In this document: positions 1 to 5,750 of the stretch, piece after piece | Layout: every line of letters starts with the position of its first letter | How positions within the stretch are numbered: the stretch's first letter is position 1 | Assembly (NCBI GenBank): GCA_001751005.1 | Contig: MAXL01000177.1 | Span: 1 to 8,012, forward strand | DNA from: Desulfobacterales bacterium S5133MH16 | GTDB taxonomy: Bacteria > Desulfobacterota > Desulfobacteria > Desulfobacterales > UBA11574 | Direction of reading: 5' to 3' | DNA: 8,012 bases | Notes under the pieces: model-generated | Told to the model about the DNA's origin: nothing | The model's database searches: none | Seen by the model: only the letters and a program-made list of their open reading frames with translations | Position numbers and translations under genes: made by a program

Positions 1-570
1 AAAAGGATAAAGTCTCCTGGCGGGAACAAGATCCGTATTGTCCCAGGCTAGAAAAATTACGGCAATTAACGAGGAGAAAATTGTGAAAAGCGGGCCTACC
101 GGTGTTAGCCAGCCAAGTACCATGATAAAGAGACTCAAAAGGACCGGCACTATGGTTCGGGGAATTTCCTGTTTGACCAGATAAAAAAACCTCCTTAAGA
201 AAGGCATTTTTTGCGGCTCTTTTTCTTGTCCGGATGTCAAGCGCTCGGTAATCCGAGACATGGTGTCCATAATGATTACACAAAAAAGGATCTGAGAAAT
301 AAGATAGGAAAAAATCGATGACAGCATCACGAGAAAAAGAGAAAGTACCCAGGAAAGAAGGTGCCATAGCCATAAAAGCCACCGGCTTTCCGGTCTTGTC
401 CAGATAAGGTTTAATATCTCCTGGTGATATACAAGGATCAGGCTTGCGAAAATGATTGTGATGATAATAACTGCAGCAAGCCTGATAAGCCCCAGCATCA
501 TGAGTTTCGGCGTTTTGACTCCCAGCCAAAATCCCCGTATGTTATAAGTCATACCGTCAAATATTTTCAT
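1..570 (-). CDS. EI24/CysZ-like integral membrane protein, C-terminus beyond the window edge
   Basis: The visible 190 residues start at ATG 568-570 and stay open to the left edge, so the C-terminus and stop are missing. The protein is strongly hydrophobic. It has an amphipathic start (MKIFDGMTYNIRGFWLGVKT), then membrane segments near residues 22-45 and 65-95, a cytoplasmic-looking charged stretch at about 105-130 (RITERLTSGQEKEPQK), and a further hydrophobic hairpin at about 145-178. The end, LAWDNTDLVPARR, resembles the conserved block of the EI24 domain family, which includes the sulfate permease CysZ. A transport role is therefore possible, but the substrate is not shown here and CysZ itself should not be assumed. 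No Shine-Dalgarno sequence precedes the ATG (upstream bases GTAACCAC). The gene lies 19 bp downstream of the stop of the hsp20 remnant on the same strand, so it may once have been co-transcribed or translationally coupled with an intact hsp20. Family confidence is fairly good; function is open. Confidence 0.8.
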   Translation of the reverse strand, partial: MKIFDGMTYNIRGFWLGVKTPKLMMLGLIRLAAVIIITIIFASLILVYHQEILNLIWTRPESRWLLWLWHLLSWVLSLFLVMLSSIFSYLISQILFCVIIMDTMSRITERLTSGQEKEPQKMPFLRRFFYLVKQEIPRTIVPVLLSLFIMVLGWLTPVGPLFTIFSSLIAVIFLAWDNTDLVPARRLYPF

Positions 571-589
571 GTGGTTACGAGTCTAACGT

Positions 590-691
590 TTATGCGGCTT
601 TGACTTCAATCTTACGAGGCGCGGCCGTATCAATTTTAGGCAATCGAAGCCTCAATACACCATCGGCAAGCATGGCGTCAATTTTATTTTG
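590..691 (-). pseudogene. C-terminal remnant of an Hsp20 (alpha-crystallin) small heat-shock protein
   Basis: Read on the minus strand from about 685 to the TAA at 590-592, the sequence encodes KIDAMLADGVLRLRLPK followed by IDTAAPRKIEVKAA. This matches the end of the alpha-crystallin domain and the C-terminal tail of bacterial Hsp20 proteins: the A-x-x-x-DGVL-x-x-x-LPK strand pair and the PRKIEVK tail. Only about 32 of the usual 140-150 residues are present. No start codon with a ribosome binding site, and no upstream part of the domain, can be found. The reading frame stays open upstream into the 40-bp repeat (692-731), where it gives residues unlike Hsp20 (ESWPKGSGFSG), so the homology ends at the repeat boundary. 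An intact family member would be an ATP-independent holdase chaperone; this fragment should not function. It is either a real truncation by insertion or recombination, or an assembly join at the repeat. Confidence 0.82.
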
Positions 692-731
692 TCCTGAAAA
701 ACCTGATCCTTTGGGCCAGGATTCTTTACTT
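692..731 (+). repeat. 40-bp direct repeat, copy 1
   Basis: This segment matches 3718-3757 in the same orientation at 38 of 40 positions; the two differences are A/G at 706 and T/C at 711. It starts TCCTGAAAAACCTG and ends CCAGGATTCTTTACTT. On the minus strand it contributes the final Lys codon and TAA stop (726-731) of the octaheme cytochrome gene, followed by a hairpin and a T-run. On its other side it touches the point where hsp20 homology ends. No coding function is assigned. It may be a dispersed gene-end/terminator element or an insertion scar. Confidence 0.9.
697..720 (-). terminator. Probable intrinsic terminator of the cytochrome gene, within repeat copy 1
   Basis: On the minus strand the 19-nt segment 720-702 folds as a hairpin with a three-base AAA loop. 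The outer pairs are CCTG/CAGG plus one G-T wobble, then one C-A mismatch, then two inner C-G pairs. Five T residues follow directly (complement of 697-701). It begins 5 nt after the cytochrome TAA stop (726-728). The mismatch and wobble make it weaker than the copy at 3728-3746. Confidence 0.6.
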
Positions 732-1814
732 CACATCCTTGGTCAATTTCTCGAATTGCTCTTTGGTGAGCGGTTTGCCATATGCCGCAAATTGTACTTT
801 GGCTTTTTTATCATTTTTGACAGGCACCCATTTGTTTTCACCTATCTTGTTCAAGTACACCCACTGCAGCTTATCAGGCACAACCGGAACGACGCCTTTC
901 CACGGGACAACTTTTCCGTCTTTGAAATCGACGACAGTAACTTTATTACCCTTTACCATTTCACGCACAGCTTTGTTCTGATGACATTGCTCGCAGGATC
1001 GCCCTTGGGTGGATATGCTATGGGTGAAGTAGGGACAGTAGGCAATGAATTTCTTGTTTTGATAGACAAGGGTCATTGCACTTCCCGAAGTCACCTGCCC
1101 ATTATAGTTGATCAATAACAACCAGTCGTTCATAGGGATAAAATTTCCTTTCTTGCCTGTCTTGAGTGCTGAGTCGAAGTGACAATTATAGCAGGCCATG
1201 GTGTTATTGACATGACAGGCCGAACAATGGAGTTTTTCTCCGTGAGCACTGTGACTGGGCGTATCGCGGTCGAATTCAGGAGACTCGGTTTTTTGATCAA
1301 TATGGCATCCCTGGCAAGTGGCAGAAACACCGTTGGGCGATGGGTGTCTCATGGAGGGCTTGGAGCGGCCGTCGCCATGAACATCGCCTTGGTAATGACA
1401 ATCAGCGCAGACAAACCCCGAAGCAATGTGAACATCCAAGTTGTCGGCGGCTTTACCGTACTTGAAGGTGAGTTTTGCGCGGGTATGGCATTGCAAGCAG
1501 GTGTTCATATCTTTGGTCTTTTTTTGGGAAAAATGCATCGCAGATCCGTCTTGCACGGCATGACACCGATCGCAGCTCTTCACGTGGCACGTCTTGCAGC
1601 CCAGGTTGTTATATGGGATGTTGGTTATGCTCATGAATCCGTTTGGTTCTTCGTACCAGTACCGCATGCCATTGCCGGTAAAATGCAAGCTTTGATTGTA
1701 GAAGGATAACAGACAGGGACATTCGGGTTCGGTTGAGTTAGATTCAGGACACATCACCAACAATAAGACCAACGCAGACGTAACAACCATCACTTTCTTC
1801 CCGATCCGTTTCAT
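726..1814 (-). CDS. Secreted octaheme c-type cytochrome, family not identified
   Basis: This encodes an exported multiheme electron-transfer protein of 362 residues. The start is taken at ATG 1812-1814 because the AAGGAG sequence lies six bases upstream; the ATG at 1818-1820 directly abuts that sequence. A Sec-type signal peptide is visible: MKRIGKK, then a hydrophobic core MVVTSALVLLLVM. Eight CXXCH heme sites follow (numbered from the 1820 ATG; subtract 2 for the chosen start): C75, C83, C108, C138, C169, C199, C210 and C276. Two pairs are close together: CKTCH-x3-CDRCH and CSACH-x6-CYNCH. Many extra His residues (H46, H96, H131, H148, H190, H193, H198, H267) could be distal ligands, suggesting bis-His, low-potential hemes. 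A heme-free stretch at 215-275 and a heme-free C-terminal part from about 285 onward are unusual for a simple wire. I see no CX2CK or lone active-site motif linking it to HAO, OTR or NrfA. It has no partner oxidoreductase gene alongside and appears monocistronic. Role inferred: periplasmic electron transfer. Confidence 0.88.
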   Translation of the reverse strand: MKRIGKKVMVVTSALVLLLVMCPESNSTEPECPCLLSFYNQSLHFTGNGMRYWYEEPNGFMSITNIPYNNLGCKTCHVKSCDRCHAVQDGSAMHFSQKKTKDMNTCLQCHTRAKLTFKYGKAADNLDVHIASGFVCADCHYQGDVHGDGRSKPSMRHPSPNGVSATCQGCHIDQKTESPEFDRDTPSHSAHGEKLHCSACHVNNTMACYNCHFDSALKTGKKGNFIPMNDWLLLINYNGQVTSGSAMTLVYQNKKFIAYCPYFTHSISTQGRSCEQCHQNKAVREMVKGNKVTVVDFKDGKVVPWKGVVPVVPDKLQWVYLNKIGENKWVPVKNDKKAKVQFAAYGKPLTKEQFEKLTKDVK

Positions 1815-1866
1815 ATTCATCTCCTTTGTGCTTTTGGGCTTTTCTATGGGTTTCTTTCTTCCAATT

Positions 1867-1879
1867 GGGGCGAAGCCCC
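1867..1879 (-). other. Small GC hairpin in the predicted cytochrome mRNA leader
   Basis: On the minus strand GGGGC-TTC-GCCCC forms a five-pair perfect stem with a three-base loop, about 50 nt upstream of the cytochrome start codon. No T-run follows in either direction, so it is not a conventional terminator. It might stabilise the leader or be incidental. Confidence 0.4.
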
Positions 1880-1944
1880 TAAGTTCGGTATGCTTTAAGT
1901 GTTGTATTAAACGTTTGTAACTTAAAGGTCAATACTTGATTTTG

Positions 1945-1973
1945 TTGTATTGAAGGGCAAATTGGTGTATTAA
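1945..1973 (+). promoter_or_regulatory. Candidate sigma-70 promoter of the lyase gene
   Basis: TTGTAT (1945-1950) and TATTAA (1968-1973) are separated by 17 bp. This predicts a start near 1980 and a leader of about 50 nt before the TTG codon at 2031. Both hexamers are imperfect, and each overlaps a copy of the repeated TGTATT motif. Confidence 0.35.
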
Positions 1974-2030
1974 GGGATTGCTGATCTGAAGTATATGTTG
2001 GCGATGAAATCCTTTGAGGAGGTTTAACCA

Positions 2031-2915
2031 TTGACCGGACAATCAACCGGAGTGGCCAGGCTTAGGCAATTATTAGAAGCTCCCGAATTTATAATCATGC
2101 CGTGCTGTTTTGACGGCATCAGCGCAAAGCTGATTCAGCAGTGCGGTTATTCTCTGACTTTTATGAGCGGTTTTGCGGTCTCAGCCGCACGCCTGGGATT
2201 ACCGGATACGGGGCTTATTTCCTATGCCGAAATGTTGGATCAAGGTCGTAATATTTGCTCGGCGGTTGATATCCCGGTGATTGGAGACGGGGATACCGGC
2301 TACGGAAATACGGTAAATGTCAAGCGTACCGTTCACGGGTATATCCAGGCCGGATTTGCCGGCATTATGATTGAGGACCAGCTCAGCCCGAAACGCTGTG
2401 GCCACACCATAGGCAAAGAAGTGGTAGGGCGAGAAGAAGCTCTCCTGCGACTGCGTGCTGTGATCGAGGCACGGGATGAAGCGCGTGATCGAGGAGAAGA
2501 TATTGTAATTGTTGCACGCACTGATGCACGGGATACGCACGGACTTTCCGAAGCCATTGAGAGAGCAAAGCTCTTTGTGGAAATGGGAGCTGATATTATC
2601 TTTATTGAGTCCCCTGTTTCAGAACAAGAAATGCATAGGATTTGCAGTGAGGTTGGCGGCTGTCAGATGGCCAATATTCTTGAATATGGGAAGACACCTG
2701 TATTACCGCCTGAGTTACTTAAGGAAATCGGGTATAAAATAGCTGCGTATCCATTAACACTGTTGTCTTCTGCGGTTTATGCCATGCGTGCCGCCTTGCA
2801 TTGTATACGGGAAGGGAAAACGCCCGAACGCATACTTGATTTTACCGAGTTGCAGGATGTGGTTGGATTTCCTGAATATGATAAAACCTTGAGACGTCTT
2901 CAAGGTGAGAAATAG
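2031..2915 (+). CDS. Isocitrate lyase/PEP mutase superfamily enzyme, 2-methylisocitrate or dimethylmalate lyase-like
   Basis: This 294-residue protein belongs to the superfamily of Mg2+-dependent (beta/alpha)8 enzymes that cleave or form C-C or P-C bonds next to a carboxylate; its length fits the short PrpB-like branch. Visible landmarks are the SGF substrate loop (46-48), the metal-binding GDGDTGYGN block (85-93, D86 and D88), IEDQ (114-117), and the flexible active-site loop PKRCGH (120-125) with catalytic-type Cys123. ARTDA (162-166), FIES (191-194) and NILEYGKTP (215-223) follow. The Cys in KRCGH argues for a lyase rather than a PEP mutase. Known relatives cleave 2-methylisocitrate, 2,3-dimethylmalate or oxaloacetate, and the sequence alone does not choose between them. 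There is no methylcitrate-cycle neighbour (prpC, prpD), which weakens a PrpB reading. The start is TTG: GAGGAGG lies about eight bases upstream, and an in-frame stop at 2025-2027 rules out anything earlier. It appears monocistronic. Confidence 0.88.
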   Translation: MTGQSTGVARLRQLLEAPEFIIMPCCFDGISAKLIQQCGYSLTFMSGFAVSAARLGLPDTGLISYAEMLDQGRNICSAVDIPVIGDGDTGYGNTVNVKRTVHGYIQAGFAGIMIEDQLSPKRCGHTIGKEVVGREEALLRLRAVIEARDEARDRGEDIVIVARTDARDTHGLSEAIERAKLFVEMGADIIFIESPVSEQEMHRICSEVGGCQMANILEYGKTPVLPPELLKEIGYKIAAYPLTLLSSAVYAMRAALHCIREGKTPERILDFTELQDVVGFPEYDKTLRRLQGEK

Positions 2916-3072
2916 AATCGGGTACTGTTCCTCACTCCTAAATAATACCTTTGAAGTTAAACAGTTATTATCTAACTGATCTTCCTATTGGAAAGAAGTC
3001 TTTCGATTTCTGAGCGAAGCGAACCAAGTTGTTTGACCAATCTCTTTCTCTTTCAAAGCAGAAAACTTTTTG
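2916..3072. other. Intergenic region with no recognisable gene
   Basis: These 157 bp hold an inverted repeat CAGTTA-N5-TAACTG at 2962-2978 and a near-palindrome GAAAGA-AG-TCTTTC at 2991-3004. Neither is followed by a T-run, so no terminator for the lyase gene is identified. No convincing promoter and no Shine-Dalgarno sequence for the gene at 3073 is seen. Confidence 0.45.
2962..2978. repeat. Inverted repeat CAGTTA-N5-TAACTG
   Basis: A perfect 6-bp inverted repeat with a 5-bp centre (TTATC), about 95 bp upstream of the start at 3073. The size and symmetry would suit a dimeric repressor operator, but a short perfect repeat of this kind can arise by chance in AT-rich DNA. Confidence 0.35.
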
Positions 3073-3723
3073 ATGAACAATTATCATACAAGCTGCCATA
3101 TTCTGAATTATAGGGAACTGAGAGAAGCAGGATGGGCTGTTTTAAAGACGGATTCAGTGAATCTGATTTTTACGTTGCGAGACTGTTATATGCTTGATGT
3201 CTTTGATCTCGATTCATCAGCGCATGTTGCATACCTTGATTTTGATATTAAAAAGAAGATTATGCTCGGTGACGCCTTTGGCTCGCCCGCAATCGGTTTG
3301 CCGTTTACCAATCAATTTCGCAAAACCTTTGGTAAGGACATTCTTCCGTTTAAAGAGTTAAGATCTCGCCATAATGTCGGATTTTTTGTTGAGAGGGCAT
3401 ACAGAAATAAAGGGAAAAAGCGTCTTTGGAATATGGATGAAGTTTTGGTGGCTATCGCTCTGGAGATTGCCTTTGAAGAAGGTGTTGAGATCTTCATCAT
3501 TAAACCGACCGGAGATAGATCCCGGTATTATCGCAACAAATTTTACGCAGAGATTCACCCAACCACTGAAAGTGATGTCATTTTGGGAATTGATTTGAGA
3601 TCGGCCAGAAAAAAACTAAAACACATTGAACTTCAGGAAATTAAAGGCAAAACCCATTTTTTCAGGGTAATCTGTTACCCGGATACAATAATTAAACGTC
3701 CCGGGAATTCAACAATATCCTGA
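3073..3723 (+). CDS. Hypothetical protein with a weak GNAT-like core
   Basis: This encodes 216 residues from ATG 3073. A TTG directly before it (3070) would add one residue, and an in-frame stop lies upstream at 3034-3036. No Shine-Dalgarno sequence is visible, so the exact start is uncertain. It has no signal peptide or membrane segment and is likely cytoplasmic. The central stretch, from about residue 100 to 160, resembles an acetyl-CoA-binding GNAT core: a strand (VGFFVERAYR), a basic turn (RNKGKKRLW), a long helix (MDEVLVAIALEIAFEEG), a strand (VEIFIIKP), then TGDRSRYYRNKFYAEI, which resembles the closing YY-x(3)-GF element of GNATs. The canonical Q/R-x-x-G-x-G/A loop is not clear, so this is a resemblance only. 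The C-terminus is basic. The TCC-TGA end (Ser codon and stop) lies inside repeat copy 2, and the gene converges on the next one with 28 bp between stops. Function unknown. Confidence 0.65.
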   Translation: MNNYHTSCHILNYRELREAGWAVLKTDSVNLIFTLRDCYMLDVFDLDSSAHVAYLDFDIKKKIMLGDAFGSPAIGLPFTNQFRKTFGKDILPFKELRSRHNVGFFVERAYRNKGKKRLWNMDEVLVAIALEIAFEEGVEIFIIKPTGDRSRYYRNKFYAEIHPTTESDVILGIDLRSARKKLKHIELQEIKGKTHFFRVICYPDTIIKRPGNSTIS

Positions 3724-3757
3724 AAAACCTGGTCCTCTGGGCCAGGATTCTTTACTT
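3718..3757 (+). repeat. 40-bp direct repeat, copy 2
   Basis: This is the same element as 692-731 (38/40 identical, same orientation). Here it fills the entire gap between two convergent genes. Its first six bases are the last codon and TGA stop of the plus-strand gene. Its last six are the complement of the final Lys codon and TAA stop of the minus-strand gene. The two substitutions relative to copy 1 improve the hairpin. Confidence 0.9.
3723..3746. terminator. Likely bidirectional terminator in repeat copy 2
   Basis: The 19-nt core 3728-3746 forms an eight-pair stem with a three-base TCT loop on the plus strand, including one T-G wobble. On the minus strand the same stem has one C-A mismatch, and the T5 run complementary to 3723-3727 follows directly. 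The plus-strand tail (ATTCTTTACTT) is less T-rich. It begins 5 nt after one stop codon and 4 nt after the other, so it could end both converging transcripts, most strongly the minus one. Confidence 0.65.
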
Positions 3758-5575
3758 AAACGGCAGGATTTCACCGAGCCGTTTGTCATGCATTTTACCG
3801 ACTCCGTATTCACTGCGTCTCATGAACTTTTCCATGGCAGGTCCGATGATTTGCATTTCAGGATGTTTTGCCTGAACTTCCAAGGCGATGCGCATCTCCT
3901 TGGTGCATCCTGTGCTGAAGGTGGCGTCCTTGCCGACCCATTCCGGCGGAACCTTACTGTTCATGATCTGAAAGGCCTGAGCAATGTCATCATAGGTCTG
4001 AAATCGCCAGATATCGATGTGTCCGCTTCGCTGGACAATTTGCCACATGTACATCAAGTCATCGGCATCCATGCCGGGTTCAAAATATTCCGACGGATTA
4101 ATGATAAACGTCATGGCAAACTGCTGTTTGAGATACTCGATTAAAACCAACATGATCTTTTTGGCCATTGAGATCCTGCCGGGAATAGAACCGATGATTC
4201 CGCTGTAAAAGACCACCGTCATTCCGTGCTTCTTGGCGTCCACCATCCGGTCAATGATTTTCTTGGCTTTGTTTTCCAGATCCTTGTGGGAGAATTTGAT
4301 CACGGACGGATGTTTGGGTTTATAGGAGATAGAAACCGCCCCTTGATCGTCTGCGGAAATGTTAAAAATATCCTGGGTGAACTGAAAATGGCTATCGAAA
4401 AACCGACGTTTCTGGTCGTGACCTCGGGAAATGACCCCGTCGACTTCTTTAAATATGCGGGCAAAGGTTGTGGATGCCAGCAATAGATTGAGGTTTTCCC
4501 GGGTTCCGTCGGATATGGCGATGATATTATAATCACTTCTGAGTGTTTTGACCAGTTCGTTTTTGCGCATGTTTTTTTCCTGAAGGAACAAAGTGCCTTC
4601 AAGCTCTCGGCGCAGCACCTCGTCTTCCTGGGCATCATCAAAGTCGACCTTGCTGAACAGAGGGCCGTCCTTGAAAGCGATGATGATTTTGTGGCCCAGC
4701 TTGGCCAGGTAATTAATAATGGCCAAATCGACCACAAATTCTCCGGCTTCATCGGCCAGCCACAGGATCTTTTTGGTGCCAACTTTGCGCGATTGGTCGT
4801 CCGGGGTCTGAATACCCAGGAATCGAGACAGGGGCTCGATTCCGTTGCCGGTTAACGGACGGTCGAACATGCGCAGAAAATCTTTTTCGGTGTACGATAT
4901 CGATTCATCCGATTCCCACAGTGAGCTTTCCATCGCCAGTGAAAACAGCCGCTTTAATTCCAGATCTTCAACCAATGCTTTGAGTTGCGTCAGACTCGAT
5001 AGCGAGTTCGTTAAATCCGTGCAGTCGAAATAATTCAATGCCTTTTGAAACCCATCTGAGTTTAGGACCCGGCTGACTCGACGATTTCGGATGCCTTTTT
5101 CGATAATGTAGGGGTCTTCAATCTGGGTATGATTCAAGAATATCCGTATCAGACGCTTTTCCAATCGCGAAGGTATCATAATTTCATCGCGGGTTTCATG
5201 CCGATACTTGATTTTGATAAGGGCTTTTAAATAGTCTTTTTCGCTTTGATCTTTAATCTGCCGGTCTATCAGTTTCAGGATCCGCTCCAAAACCTCCTTG
5301 TATTTGCTTTGAATGAAATCAGATTCTTTTCTGCTCATAATCGCCGCAAACATGCGGTCTGAGCAGGGATAGTAGCGTTCATCGTTTTCGGTATAGACCG
5401 TGAACTGAACCTGCTCCGGAGCGGCGGCCTGCTCCGGGTGGGTGAAGTGATCGAGATGGTTCTCAATAAAGAATGCCGTGAACCAAGCGTCCATCTCGGG
5501 ATCAAGTCCCGGTTGATAGGGTTTCTTGGAGCTTGGTTCCTGAGAATGTTTGGAATTGCCGTTGTGAGGTTTCAT
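3752..5575 (-). CDS. Large protein with a divergent ARMT1/DUF89-like core
   Basis: This encodes 607 residues from ATG 5573-5575. That start is chosen because AAGGAAGG lies just upstream and the predicted promoter start site lies near 5647; a longer reading from TTG 5651-5653 has no ribosome binding site. No signal peptide or membrane segment is seen. Residues 1-260 are a helical, charged N-terminal region without recognisable motifs. From about 268 the sequence resembles the DUF89/ARMT1 phosphatase fold: KILWLADEAGEFVVD (269-283) parallels the family's DNAGE block, FKDGPLFSKVDFDDA (301-315) parallels K-G-x-P-x-x-ND, SDGT (355-358) parallels the glycine turn, and VDGVISRGHDQ (378-388) parallels the D-x-V-I-x-K-G block. 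Several metal or substrate positions differ: Asn to Glu276 and the ND pair to S308-K309. It may therefore use a different substrate or be inactive. Family members are metal-dependent phosphatases of damaged phospho-metabolites. The C-terminal part (450-607) is unassigned. It is monocistronic and convergent with the gene to its left. Confidence 0.72.
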   Translation of the reverse strand: MKPHNGNSKHSQEPSSKKPYQPGLDPEMDAWFTAFFIENHLDHFTHPEQAAAPEQVQFTVYTENDERYYPCSDRMFAAIMSRKESDFIQSKYKEVLERILKLIDRQIKDQSEKDYLKALIKIKYRHETRDEIMIPSRLEKRLIRIFLNHTQIEDPYIIEKGIRNRRVSRVLNSDGFQKALNYFDCTDLTNSLSSLTQLKALVEDLELKRLFSLAMESSLWESDESISYTEKDFLRMFDRPLTGNGIEPLSRFLGIQTPDDQSRKVGTKKILWLADEAGEFVVDLAIINYLAKLGHKIIIAFKDGPLFSKVDFDDAQEDEVLRRELEGTLFLQEKNMRKNELVKTLRSDYNIIAISDGTRENLNLLLASTTFARIFKEVDGVISRGHDQKRRFFDSHFQFTQDIFNISADDQGAVSISYKPKHPSVIKFSHKDLENKAKKIIDRMVDAKKHGMTVVFYSGIIGSIPGRISMAKKIMLVLIEYLKQQFAMTFIINPSEYFEPGMDADDLMYMWQIVQRSGHIDIWRFQTYDDIAQAFQIMNSKVPPEWVGKDATFSTGCTKEMRIALEVQAKHPEMQIIGPAMEKFMRRSEYGVGKMHDKRLGEILPFK

Positions 5576-5653
5576 GGGGCCTTCCTTTTTTGAGAGTAGA
5601 TTGATTGAGTCGTTACCGCTTGCTTTCGTATCAACACATGCCATTAAAGACAA

Positions 5654-5681
5654 TCTATAGCAGATTTCGAAAAGAAATCAA
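5654..5681 (-). promoter_or_regulatory. Candidate sigma-70 promoter of the DUF89-like gene with operator-like inverted repeat
   Basis: On the minus strand TTGATT (5681-5676) and TATAGA (5659-5654) are separated by 16 bp, predicting a start near 5647 and a leader of about 72 nt. The inverted repeat GATTTC-N5-GAAATC (5663-5679) fills the spacer and overlaps the -35, where a bound repressor would block polymerase. Confidence 0.5.
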
Positions 5682-5731
5682 GCCGTTTAAGACCCTCATT
5701 TTTTTTAAAAGACAAGGTATTACCATAACTT

Positions 5732-5750
5732 GAGCTAAACATCGAGCTAA
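5732..5750. repeat. Direct repeat GAGCTAA x2
   Basis: Two identical 7-bp copies lie 12 bp apart (5732-5738 and 5744-5750), roughly midway between the two divergent promoters. It may be a tandem regulator half-site; no known box is recognised. Confidence 0.35.

Larger units (their letters stand above)
1815..2030. promoter_or_regulatory. Divergent intergenic region between the cytochrome and lyase genes
   Basis: This 216-bp non-coding stretch must carry promoters for both flanking genes. Minus-strand candidate: TTGACC (1932-1927) and TTTAAT (1911-1906), with a short 15-bp spacer. Plus-strand candidate: TTGTAT (1945-1950) and TATTAA (1968-1973), with a 17-bp spacer. The motif TGTATT occurs three times (1903, 1946, 1966). 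A small perfect hairpin at 1867-1879 would lie in the cytochrome 5' leader. The lyase ribosome binding site GAGGAGG lies at about 2016-2022. An in-frame ATG at 2004 is closed by TAA 2025-2027 after only seven codons. No RNA gene is recognised. Confidence 0.5.

Noticed and set aside
600..1118. Plus-strand open frame of 172 codons
   Set aside because: It runs antisense through the hsp20 remnant, the repeat and the cytochrome gene, has no ribosome binding site at its start and shows no family motif; the minus-strand heme motifs explain the region.
1179..1709. Plus-strand open frame of 176 codons opposite the cytochrome gene
   Set aside because: It is a shadow of the cytochrome gene, whose eight CXXCH sites are in the other strand; composition looks random.
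2004..2027. Seven-codon open frame MKSFEEV just upstream of the lyase start, as a leader peptide
   Set aside because: Its own ribosome binding site is absent and its last codons simply overlap the lyase ribosome binding site; it is most easily explained by chance.
2991..3004. GAAAGA-AG-TCTTTC as a terminator of the lyase gene
   Set aside because: The stem is AT-rich with a two-base centre, is not followed by a T-run and lies over 75 bp from the stop.
692..3757. A transposon or insertion sequence bounded by the 40-bp repeats
   Set aside because: The repeats are direct, no transposase or recombinase gene lies between them, and no short target duplication is evident; only a repeat-bracketed segment is claimed.
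4300..4782. Second minus-strand frame of 160 codons inside the DUF89-like gene
   Set aside because: It is out of frame within a longer gene with recognisable motifs, is rich in Ser/Pro/Trp typical of a frame shadow, and has no ribosome binding site.
5576..5653. N-terminal extension of the DUF89-like protein from TTG 5651-5653
   Set aside because: No Shine-Dalgarno sequence precedes it and the predicted transcription start (about 5647) lies downstream of it, whereas ATG 5573-5575 has AAGGAAGG in place.
5696..5706. T-run as an intrinsic terminator
   Set aside because: No GC-rich stem precedes it and no gene ends nearby on the plus strand; it is upstream promoter DNA.
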